Shown here piece after piece: positions 31,385-38,879 of a stretch of DNA of 64,000 nucleotides. The first letter of the stretch is position 1; each line of letters opens with the position of its first letter. The position numbers and the translations under genes are program-made. Origin of the DNA: DATJBF01 sp035515475 (lineage in GTDB: Bacteria > Verrucomicrobiota > Verrucomicrobiia > Palsa-1439). The stretch spans positions 1 through 64,000 of the forward strand of contig DATJBF010000073.1 in NCBI GenBank assembly GCA_035515475.1. The letters run 5' to 3'. The notes below the pieces were generated by a model. It made no database searches. It was not told the origin of the DNA and worked only from the letters and a program-made list of their open reading frames with translations.

Positions 31385-32038
31385 ATGAAGGCCGAATCAG
31401 TCCGTTTCCTCGTCACCGCCGGGCCGACCCGCGAGTTTCTCGATCCGGTCCGGTACATCTCGAACCGGTCATCGGGGAAAATGGGCTACGCAATTGCCGA
31501 GGCCGCCCGCGCCGTGTCGCCGCGGGTTACCTTGGTGAGCGGACCGACCGCGCTCACTCCGCCGAGTGGCGTCGAGGTCGTGTTGGTAACGACCGCGCAG
31601 GAGATGGCCGAGGCGGTGTGGAGCCGGTTCGATCAGGTAGATATCTGCATCATGGCAGCGGCGGTCTCTGATTTTCGGCCGAAGAAAACGGCGGCGAACA
31701 AAATCAAGAAGGGGTCGGTGGCGGGCGCGCTGGAAGTGGAGCCGACGCCCGACATACTCGCCGAATTGGGCCGGCGCAAGCAATCACAGGTGCTCATCGG
31801 GTTCGCCGCCGAGACGGACGACCTCGAGCGCCACGCGCAGGAGAAGCTGGTGGAAAAGCGGCTGGACTTCATTGTGGCCAATGACGCGGCGGCATTCGAA
31901 GCCGACACGAACCGCGTGACGTTCATCACGAGCGACGGACGGGTTGAGCGGCAGGCGGAGATGCTGAAGGCCGAGGTTGGGAAGGCAATTGTCGAACGCG
32001 CCGTGCGGCTCGTCCACGGGCACCGATCAGTCCGCTGA
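31385..32038 (+). CDS. coaB: Phosphopantothenate-cysteine ligase
   Basis: The 217-residue protein corresponds to the CoaB half of usual CoaBC fusions. It opens with FLVTAGPTREFLDPVRYISN, followed by SSGKMGYAIAEAA and the core AAAVSDFRPKKTAANKIKK, with the conserved Asn and Lys of the CTP-dependent ligase. It lies 54 bases after coaC, so the two steps of CoA synthesis are encoded by separate neighbours. Its end overlaps the convergent TPR gene by 12 bases. Confidence 0.93.
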   Translation: MKAESVRFLVTAGPTREFLDPVRYISNRSSGKMGYAIAEAARAVSPRVTLVSGPTALTPPSGVEVVLVTTAQEMAEAVWSRFDQVDICIMAAAVSDFRPKKTAANKIKKGSVAGALEVEPTPDILAELGRRKQSQVLIGFAAETDDLERHAQEKLVEKRLDFIVANDAAAFEADTNRVTFITSDGRVERQAEMLKAEVGKAIVERAVRLVHGHRSVR

Positions 32039-32458
32039 GTGCGCGGACCCGTTGGGTTTTTGCGTGAGATCGGTACGAATCTTTTCGAACCGGTGATCTT
32101 GGCGGAGATTGGCCAGGTCGGGGTCTTTGGTCAACCAGCGGGCGTCGTCGTAGCCGTGCCGTACCGCCTCCCGCAGCGCCACAAACGCCTCGTCCACTCG
32201 TTTGAGGAGCGAATAGCTACAGGCGAGGTTGTAGAATACGAGTGGGTTGTCGGGACAAAGCCTGGCGAGCCTCTGGTCGATCTTCAGGCCTTTTTCCCAT
32301 TGGCCGGACTTGGTGTACGCGTCGCCGAGGATCTGGAGCGCCTCGATGTAGTCGGGGTCACGGTCGGCAATCCCTTCAAAAAACTTGATCTCAAATTCGA
32401 GGTCTTGCTTCCGTACGGATTTGCCTCGTGGCGGCTTTGTTTCCCTGATCGGCAACAT
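32027..32458 (-). CDS. Small TPR-repeat protein
   Basis: The 143-residue soluble protein has two to three tetratricopeptide repeats (about 24-110; ALQILGDAYTKSGQWEKGL, LVFYNLACSYSLLKRVDEAF) and ends in a variant repeat (ARWLTKDPDLANLRQDHRF). TPRs mediate protein contacts. No partner is evident. It is encoded leftward with the DUF1015 gene 18 bases upstream. Confidence 0.8.
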   Translation of the reverse strand: MLPIRETKPPRGKSVRKQDLEFEIKFFEGIADRDPDYIEALQILGDAYTKSGQWEKGLKIDQRLARLCPDNPLVFYNLACSYSLLKRVDEAFVALREAVRHGYDDARWLTKDPDLANLRQDHRFEKIRTDLTQKPNGSAHSAD

Positions 32459-32476
32459 GGCGATCGTTTTCCCCTG

Positions 32477-33871
32477 CTACCCTGCGCTATCCCAACCTAC
32501 GTCGTTGATTACTATACCAGATAATAGCTTCGGATAAAAGTCCGTACTTTTCTGCGGCATTCGCGAATGTGCATCCGCGATGGCCTTCACATCTTCCACG
32601 CGCGTCGGGTTCAGGAAGAACGCAAGCTGCGCCTGGCCTGTTTGCACCAACGCCGCGGCCTTCTCTGGCTCCCGCCAGTACGTGACGTTGGCCTCTTCCC
32701 GAAGACGAACTTCGTCGACGCCCAGCAACGCTTCCAAAACCCCTACGTGCAGCATTGCCACGTCCAATGTATGCCACAACGGTGGCTTGTTTGTAAACAG
32801 GGGAGTTAGCGCGTCGAGATTCCGTGGCTGCACCAACGCAAACCCGGCCGCGTCGCGCATCCCCAAACGAACGGGCGTCGTGGATGTTCCAGCCGTGCCC
32901 GCCGCGGCAACCGGGCGGGAACCGCGTTCCTCGTTCATCGCCGCCAGCAACTTCTCCAACGTCGGCTGCGGTTCGACGGCGAAGTTGATCGTCAATTGCT
33001 CGCGGAACTGTTTCCCGGTGAACGCGGTGAGGTTGGCTACGGCGCGGTGCGTTGGCAGGATCACGAGGCCGGGGTCGCTCATGTCCACGAGTGTCGCCAT
33101 CACAAATTCATACGGTGCGGCCGGGTTGGGCTTGTGCGCGGCCGAATGGGCTCGGCATTCGTCGCGAAACGCCAGGGCGGTCTCGTAGCGATGGTGCCCA
33201 TCGGCGATGTAGAACTTCACGGCGCTCAGCGTATTTCGAATCGCTTCGATGGTCGCGGGGTCGGTGATCTCCCAGAGCTTGTTGGCCACGCCGTAGTCGT
33301 CCGTAGCTTCGATGGTCGGGGCCGCGTCTCGTCCACCTGACCGGCCGACAAGCTCGTTGAGGGGAACGCCGGTCGCGGGGTACAGCATGAAAATCTGGCC
33401 TTGCTGGGAGCCACAGGCGCGCAACAGGGCGATCCGGTCGGCCTTCGGTTTCGACAGCGTGTGCTCGTGCGGCATGATGATGCCTTCGTCCCAGCGGTGC
33501 AGCCGCACGCGGGCGATCAGCGCCTTCCGCGTCCGCCTTTGTTTTGGCGGCACGGCCGCTCGCGCCTGTGCATGGGGCGCGGCAAACGTTTGTTCCAGAT
33601 AATACAACGCGGGCTTCGCCGAACGTCTCAGGATGCCGTCGCGCAGCCACGCCTGATACAAATCCCGGGCCCGGGAGTACTTGTTGATGGTTTTCGAATC
33701 GCCCGCTTCTTCCTTGCCGAGTTCGATGCGGACAAGGTTGTACGGCGACAGCTTCAGGTACCGTTCCCGCATCTCCGGTGTGATCTTGTCGTAGGGCTGC
33801 GTCAAGACGTCGTCGGGCTTGACCCGTTGCGTATTGTAGAGGACTCCGTGGAACGGTTGAATTTCAGCCAT
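32477..33871 (-). CDS. DUF1015 family protein
   Basis: The 464-residue protein matches the DUF1015 family (Pfam PF06245) by its N-terminal FHGVLYNTQRVKPDDVLTQP and PYDKI, the central ADGHHRYETALAFRDE, and overall length. The family is widespread in PVC bacteria, clostridia and Thermotogae; no biochemical role is established that I can cite. The protein is soluble with no signal peptide. It is probably co-transcribed with the downstream TPR gene. Confidence 0.85.
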   Translation of the reverse strand: MAEIQPFHGVLYNTQRVKPDDVLTQPYDKITPEMRERYLKLSPYNLVRIELGKEEAGDSKTINKYSRARDLYQAWLRDGILRRSAKPALYYLEQTFAAPHAQARAAVPPKQRRTRKALIARVRLHRWDEGIIMPHEHTLSKPKADRIALLRACGSQQGQIFMLYPATGVPLNELVGRSGGRDAAPTIEATDDYGVANKLWEITDPATIEAIRNTLSAVKFYIADGHHRYETALAFRDECRAHSAAHKPNPAAPYEFVMATLVDMSDPGLVILPTHRAVANLTAFTGKQFREQLTINFAVEPQPTLEKLLAAMNEERGSRPVAAAGTAGTSTTPVRLGMRDAAGFALVQPRNLDALTPLFTNKPPLWHTLDVAMLHVGVLEALLGVDEVRLREEANVTYWREPEKAAALVQTGQAQLAFFLNPTRVEDVKAIADAHSRMPQKSTDFYPKLLSGIVINDVGWDSAG

Positions 33872-34011
33872 GCTCTATCCCTGGATAGCGATGCGATACT
33901 ATGCAGGCGAGGAACCCTCGTCAAGCCATCGAGAAGCTTCTGACGGCCCAACAGCGAGGAAGCGCTACGCGTGATTGTGTGCCGGGCACAGAGTCTGTAC
34001 ACTGCGGCGTC

Positions 34012-34692
34012 ATGAAACCGACCAGAGGCGGGTGGGGATTATTCCGACGCGGTGAGTGTTGGGTTCCAACGGCCCGGGGATGGATCGTGTGTTTGGTCAT
34101 CGGCGCGGCGCTGGTTGTGGTCGCGACGAAAGAGATTCATCCGTTTCTGGCCGTGAACGAGCCAGTCCCCGGCGGCGTGTTGGTTGTGGAAGGATGGCTC
34201 CCCGATTATGCACTTGAGGAGACCATTGGTGAATTTCGACGCGATCATTCGCGCACGTTGTTTGTGACCGGCGGGCCGGTCGAATATGGGGCGCCGTTGG
34301 TTGACTTCAAGAGCTCGGCTGAACTCGGCGCTGCGGCGTTGGTCCGGCTCGGGCTGGCCACCAACACGGTTCAAGCCGTACCGGCGCCCTGGGTTCGCCG
34401 GGACCGGACGTACGCTTCCGCCGTGACCCTGAAAAACTGGTTGCGCAAACATGGTGTTGCGGAAACGAATCTCAACGTCATCTCTTTGGGCCCCCATGCG
34501 CGCCGCACCCGGTTGCTTTTCAGCAGGGCGTTCGGTGACGAATACAAGGTGGGAGTCATCGCGATCAGGGATCGCGACTACGACCCGAGCCGGTGGTGGG
34601 AATCAAGCTCCGGCGTCCGCAGCGTTATCGGGGAGACGATTGCGTACGGCTACGCCCGCCTGTTCTTCCACCCGCCGTCGGTACCGGAATGA
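34012..34692 (+). CDS. SanA/YdcF-like (DUF218) membrane-anchored protein
   Basis: The 226-residue protein has one N-terminal membrane helix (about 25-42) and a DUF218/SanA-type Rossmann-like domain: VLVVEGWLPDYALEE, TLFVTGGPVEYG, DRTYASAVTLKNWL and VISLGPHARRTRLLF. Relatives (SanA, ElyC, YdcF) act in envelope integrity under stress; the reaction is unknown. ATG 34012 is preferred over a longer open frame because it begins directly before the anchor. Confidence 0.75.
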   Translation: MKPTRGGWGLFRRGECWVPTARGWIVCLVIGAALVVVATKEIHPFLAVNEPVPGGVLVVEGWLPDYALEETIGEFRRDHSRTLFVTGGPVEYGAPLVDFKSSAELGAAALVRLGLATNTVQAVPAPWVRRDRTYASAVTLKNWLRKHGVAETNLNVISLGPHARRTRLLFSRAFGDEYKVGVIAIRDRDYDPSRWWESSSGVRSVIGETIAYGYARLFFHPPSVPE

Positions 34693-34724
34693 TCGTCCTT
34701 CGAGTTCCCTCCGTTCCGTTTCCT

Positions 34725-35597
34725 TCAGGAGGACGGGCGGGACAGGCGCGCGAAGAATTCCTTCAGACCGGCGCGATACGTCTCCGCGCTGGTGACAAAC
34801 GCGTCGTTGTGGCCGCCGCGGAGCTCGATGAGTTGCTTGGGTTCGTTGGCGGCCGCCAGGAGGCGTTGGGCATGCCGCAGGTCGAAGAACTCGTCGTCGC
34901 GGCTGTGGAAAATGAGCAGAGGCGCGTGGATGCGGGGCATTTTGGCCAGCGTGTCGTATTGGGTGCGGACGAGCCAGCGGACGGGCAGGTACGGAAACAT
35001 CTTCTGGCCAACATCGGGGACCGACGTGAATGCTTCTTCGAGCACCAGTCCGCCGATGTCCACCTTGGTGGCAAGGTCGGCCGCGACGGCGGAGCCGAGC
35101 GATTCGCCATAGACGACCACCGTTAGCGGTTGACAGCTCCGGGTTTTGGTCAGGTATTCGTAGGCGGCTCGGGCGTCACGATAGGTTCCGTCTTCGGACG
35201 GTTTGCCTTCGCTACGGCCATAGCCGCGATAGTCGATGATGAACGCATCGACGCCGAGTGCGCCAAAGACTTCGAGTTTTTCGAACCGGTGGGAGATGTT
35301 GCCGGCGTTGCCGTGAAAGAAGAGGACTGTGATTGGCGAACGGTGGCCGCCGACGGATGGCTCGTGATTGGCGCTGGGCGGTTGGGGGGCGGGCAAGAAC
35401 CAACCGTTGATGGGGATACCGTCGGAGGTCGTGAGGGTAACGTCTTCGTACTTGCGGCCAAGTTTATCGGGAGTGGGTTCGATTTCACGAACGGGGTAGT
35501 AAAGCATCCGCGGCTCGCTCCAGCGCAGCCACAGGACCAGCGCAACGAATCCGATTCCGAGCAGGAGCGTGATTTGCATGGCGCGGCGTTTCCACAT
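34725..35597 (-). CDS. Membrane-anchored alpha/beta hydrolase (Bem46/ABHD-like)
   Basis: The 290-residue protein has an N-terminal membrane anchor (LLLGIGFVALVLWLRW) and an alpha/beta-hydrolase fold. The oxyanion region is VLFFHGNAGNISHR, the nucleophile elbow GESLGS, the acid Asp in FHSRDDEF and the His in RGGHND. These features fit the Bem46/ABHD12-17 group of esterases or thioesterases. The start is uncertain: ATG 35597 or ATG 35579 (MQITLLLG), neither with a clear Shine-Dalgarno. Encoded convergently with the SanA-like gene. Confidence 0.8.
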   Translation of the reverse strand: MWKRRAMQITLLLGIGFVALVLWLRWSEPRMLYYPVREIEPTPDKLGRKYEDVTLTTSDGIPINGWFLPAPQPPSANHEPSVGGHRSPITVLFFHGNAGNISHRFEKLEVFGALGVDAFIIDYRGYGRSEGKPSEDGTYRDARAAYEYLTKTRSCQPLTVVVYGESLGSAVAADLATKVDIGGLVLEEAFTSVPDVGQKMFPYLPVRWLVRTQYDTLAKMPRIHAPLLIFHSRDDEFFDLRHAQRLLAAANEPKQLIELRGGHNDAFVTSAETYRAGLKEFFARLSRPSS

Positions 35598-35815
35598 GCG
35601 GGTTGACGGCGACGTATAGCACAGTCGGCGCCCGCGGCACCACCCGAAATCGGCCAGGAACTGTCCCAAGATCTGAGGTTTGTCGGGCGCGGCCACCAAG
35701 GCGGACAGCCCAAAACGGGTCCCGTGAAGAAATTCATTGACGAATCATTCCGTCTTGACCCGTTGCCTCCTGCGTGATAGCAAGGAGTTGGTAGTTAGCG
35801 GTTTTGGGGGTAACC

Positions 35816-36268
35816 ATGCAGTGCCCAAAGTGCAGATCGGTAGACGACAAGGTCATCGATTCTCGCAGCAGCCGTGATGGCGCGCTGATCCGACGGCGGC
35901 GCGAGTGCCTGAAGTGTGGCGCACGGTTCACGACCTATGAGGAAATCTACCGCGAGAAACTGCGCGTGAAGAAGCGCAGCAGCCAGTATGAGGAGTTCGA
36001 CCGGCGCAAACTGCTGGCGGGGATCGAGAAAGCCTGTGAGAAGCGGCTGGTGACCACCGAGCAGATCGAGGCGCTGGCCGACCGGGTCATCACGGAGTTG
36101 GAGAACGAGTTCGGGCGCGAAGTGACCTCGAAACAGATCGGCGAACGCGTGATGGATCATCTCCGCAAGCTCGATGCCGTGGCCTATGTGCGGTTCGCGT
36201 CGGTGTACCGGCAGTTTCGGGACGCCGAGCAGTTCATCGACGAGATCAAACAAATGGACAAGTCGTGA
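35816..36268 (+). CDS. nrdR: NrdR transcriptional repressor of ribonucleotide reductase
   Basis: The 150-residue regulator has an N-terminal zinc ribbon (CPKC...CLKCG, residues 3-34) that binds NrdR boxes, and an ATP-cone (about 47-135) that senses ATP/dATP. RRRRECLKCGARFTTYEE is the family signature. ATG 35816 follows GGGGG by 5 bases. No nrd genes are in the window, so its targets lie elsewhere. It shares a GTGA overlap with the next gene, which also holds an ATP-cone. Confidence 0.96.
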   Translation: MQCPKCRSVDDKVIDSRSSRDGALIRRRRECLKCGARFTTYEEIYREKLRVKKRSSQYEEFDRRKLLAGIEKACEKRLVTTEQIEALADRVITELENEFGREVTSKQIGERVMDHLRKLDAVAYVRFASVYRQFRDAEQFIDEIKQMDKS

Positions 36269-36834
36269 TTCGCGCCAACGACAACATTGCATGGGTCCGG
36301 TTTGACGACGGACACTTGGCACCGTTTGACGAACAACGTCTCGCGCTCTCGATCCACAGCGTTGCCGAACGGATCGGTCAAGCGGACTGGTGGCTGGCCG
36401 AGTCGATTGCCGCGGCGGTGCACGTGTATGCCACCAAGTGTCGCAAGAACAGCGTGATTCCCAGCGGCGAGATCGCGAAGATTGTTGCGTCGGTTTTGTC
36501 GATGTTGGGGTTCGAGGATCTGTCTGTCGCGTACGCCAACAACGAACGGCGCACTGCGATTCATCTGGGAGAACTGGCCGTTCGCGTGGGAACGGCGTTT
36601 GAGCTGGAGTTCTTTCGGCAACTGGACCGCGCGCTGGGCGTGGTGGCGGATCGACGGCTCACGGTGTTGAAGGTCGACGGTCTGCGGGCGTGCGTCATGC
36701 AGCTGCGGGGAGCAGAGCGTTGGACGGCGGGGTGTCGCCGGTTTGCGGAAGAGATCGTCGAGTACGTGCGGGAGCGCGCGGCCCGATTGCGGCCGTTGCG
36801 GGCGACCGGCTTGCAACTGGCCGTCGTGGAGTGA
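36265..36834 (+). CDS. Stand-alone ATP-cone protein coupled to nrdR
   Basis: The 189-residue protein starts at GTG 36265, overlapping the nrdR stop by 4 bases. Residues 10-95 align by eye with an ATP-cone: WVRFDDGHLAPFDEQRLALSI at the front, IPSGEIAKIVASVLSMLGF, then VAYANNERR. The C-terminal 90 residues (about 100-189) match nothing I know. ATP-cones normally regulate ribonucleotide reductase or NrdR, so this product may sense nucleotides beside NrdR or bind it. Function is unassigned. Confidence 0.65.
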   Translation: MIRANDNIAWVRFDDGHLAPFDEQRLALSIHSVAERIGQADWWLAESIAAAVHVYATKCRKNSVIPSGEIAKIVASVLSMLGFEDLSVAYANNERRTAIHLGELAVRVGTAFELEFFRQLDRALGVVADRRLTVLKVDGLRACVMQLRGAERWTAGCRRFAEEIVEYVRERAARLRPLRATGLQLAVVE

Positions 36835-36959
36835 TGCTGGAGAGGCGTTCCCGGCTCCGAATCCGCGCGCAGTGAACGACCGGCGCCGGCGCGGATCGTC
36901 AAGAATTGCGGCGTGACAGGCGTGCAGCGGGGCGTGGTCCGCCGCCAGCAAGGGGAATT

Positions 36960-37304
36960 ATGGCCGACAACATTTTCGCCAAGATCATCCGTAAGGAAAT
37001 TCCCGCCAAGATCGTTTACGAAGACGACCGCGTGCTGGCGTTTCGGGATGTCAATCCGCAGGCGCCGGTGCACGTCCTGGTCGTGCCGAAGAGCGATATC
37101 TCGCGCATTTCCGAGGCCAAAGTCGAGCAGGAGCCGCTGCTGGGCCATCTGCTGACCGTGGCAGCGGAGGTGGCGCGCCGGGAGGGCATCGACGGCACGG
37201 GCTACCGTCTCGTCATCAACAAGGGCGCCCATGCGGGCGAAAGCGTGCCGCATCTTCACGTGCATCTGCTTGGTGGTCGCCAGATGGACTGGCCGCCGGG
37301 TTGA
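36960..37304 (+). CDS. HIT family nucleotide hydrolase (HinT-like)
   Basis: The 114-residue protein has the histidine triad HLHVHLLGG near the C-terminus and the N-terminal NIFAKIIRKEIPAKIVYED of HinT proteins, which hydrolyse purine nucleoside phosphoramidates such as AMP-lysine. AGGGGAATT directly precedes ATG 36960. The next gene starts immediately after its stop. Confidence 0.93.
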   Translation: MADNIFAKIIRKEIPAKIVYEDDRVLAFRDVNPQAPVHVLVVPKSDISRISEAKVEQEPLLGHLLTVAAEVARREGIDGTGYRLVINKGAHAGESVPHLHVHLLGGRQMDWPPG

Positions 37305-38879
37305 GTGCGTGGGTCCGTGAACGGGATCATTCTTTTCGAAGACGAACATCTTCTGGCGGTCAACAAACCCTCGGGCATCAATACCCACAAACCCGACCGA
37401 TTCGCGCCGGATGGGATCCACGAGTGGCTGACCAAGCGCGAAACGCGTTGGCGAACCCTTTCCATTCTGCACCGGTTGGACAAGGACACGTCGGGCGTAA
37501 TGGTCTTCGGCAAGACCGCCAGTGCGAACCAATCGCTGGCGCACCAATTCGAGTCGCACCGGGTCGAGAAGACGTACTTGCTGTTGTCGGCGGCACGGCC
37601 GACCCGGCTGCGTTTTCGGGCGAAATCGCCCAATGCCGTGACTGAGTTCGCGTTGTTGGAGCAGCACGGCGAACTGTCGCTTATCGAGGCGCGACCGGTC
37701 ACCGGGAAGACGCATCAGATCCGTCGCCACGCGGCTGACAACGGATTCCCGATTCTCGGCGATGAGCTGTACGGTGGCCCGGCGGCGCCCCGGTTGATGC
37801 TTCATGCCCATACGATCGCGTTCGATCATCCCGCCTCCGGGCAGCGCGTGTCATTCACAGCGTCGGTCCCGCGCGCCTTCGACGAAATCGATCCACTGAT
37901 CGCGGCCCTGGAGTTTCGCGAGGTGTTGTTCGACAGCGACACGAACGTCTGTCGCCTCATTAGCGGGGCAGCGGATGGATTCCCGGGAGTGGTGGTCGAC
38001 TCCTATGCGGGTCACCTGCTCGTGCAGTGGCAGACCGAGTCAGCCACCCGGGGCAAACCAGAATTGTTGGGGCGTCTGACGGGACAGCCCTCGGTCCGGG
38101 CGGTCTTCGAGCAAATCGCGACCAAGCAGAGCCGGACGCCGCCGCAGTGCGTGTGGCGTGACGGCAGCAGTGTGAGCCGCGATGCAGGCGCAGGCCCGGC
38201 AACGGGTCGGCGCTTTGCCGAGGCGCCGGCGCCACGGCTGATGGCTCGCGAATGCGGCCTCACGTTTCTCGTCAACTTCGGCGAAGGATTGTCGACGGGA
38301 CTTTTCCTCGACCAACGGGAAAACCGACGCCGGCTGCGGGCCACGCGTCTCGAGGGGAAAACCGTGCTCAACACCTTCGCTTACACCTGCGCTTTTTCGG
38401 TCGCCGCGGCAAACGCGGGTGCGGCGACGACGAGCGTGGATCTGTCGCGGAATTATCTGGAGTGGGGGAAGGACAACTTTCGCGCGAACGATCTCGATCC
38501 GGGCGCGCACGAGTTCGTCGTTGGCGACGCGTTCGAGTGGCTGAAGCGGTTTGGCAAACGAGGGCGATCGTGGGACGTGGTGATTGTCGATCCGCCGACG
38601 TTTTCGACGACGAAACGGGGCCGCGTGTTCCAGGCCGCGCGGGATTACGAGGATCTGGCGGCGCTGGCCATGCCGCTGGTGGCGCGGGGAGGTCGGTTGC
38701 TGTGCTCGACGAACCAGCGGACGCTCGAAGCTGAAGATTTCGAAAAGTGCATCCGCGCCGCGGCCCGCCGCAGCGGGCGGGTCATCGAGTCGGCAGAGTT
38801 TGAGACGTTGCCGTTTGATTTTCGCGTGGCGCCGAGCGAGCGGCCGTACCTGAAGGCTTGGTGGATACGGCTGGATTGA
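37305..38879 (+). CDS. RluA-type pseudouridine synthase fused to RlmI/K-like methyltransferase
   Basis: The 524-residue fusion has an N-terminal RluA-type synthase (about 5-195) with the catalytic motif HRLDKDTSG (Asp nucleophile), RPVTGKTHQIRRHA and the usual LMLHAHTIAFDHP. The second half (about 205-524) resembles the methyltransferase part of RlmI/RlmK: RLISGAADGFPGVVVDSY, GLFLDQRENRR, SAM loop LNTFAYTCAFSVAAA, then VIVDPPTFS. It lacks an S4 domain and the PUA domain of RlmI. Both halves predict modification of 23S rRNA or tRNA bases. GTG 37305 or GTG 37317 is the start. Confidence 0.88.
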   Translation: MRGSVNGIILFEDEHLLAVNKPSGINTHKPDRFAPDGIHEWLTKRETRWRTLSILHRLDKDTSGVMVFGKTASANQSLAHQFESHRVEKTYLLLSAARPTRLRFRAKSPNAVTEFALLEQHGELSLIEARPVTGKTHQIRRHAADNGFPILGDELYGGPAAPRLMLHAHTIAFDHPASGQRVSFTASVPRAFDEIDPLIAALEFREVLFDSDTNVCRLISGAADGFPGVVVDSYAGHLLVQWQTESATRGKPELLGRLTGQPSVRAVFEQIATKQSRTPPQCVWRDGSSVSRDAGAGPATGRRFAEAPAPRLMARECGLTFLVNFGEGLSTGLFLDQRENRRRLRATRLEGKTVLNTFAYTCAFSVAAANAGAATTSVDLSRNYLEWGKDNFRANDLDPGAHEFVVGDAFEWLKRFGKRGRSWDVVIVDPPTFSTTKRGRVFQAARDYEDLAALAMPLVARGGRLLCSTNQRTLEAEDFEKCIRAAARRSGRVIESAEFETLPFDFRVAPSERPYLKAWWIRLD

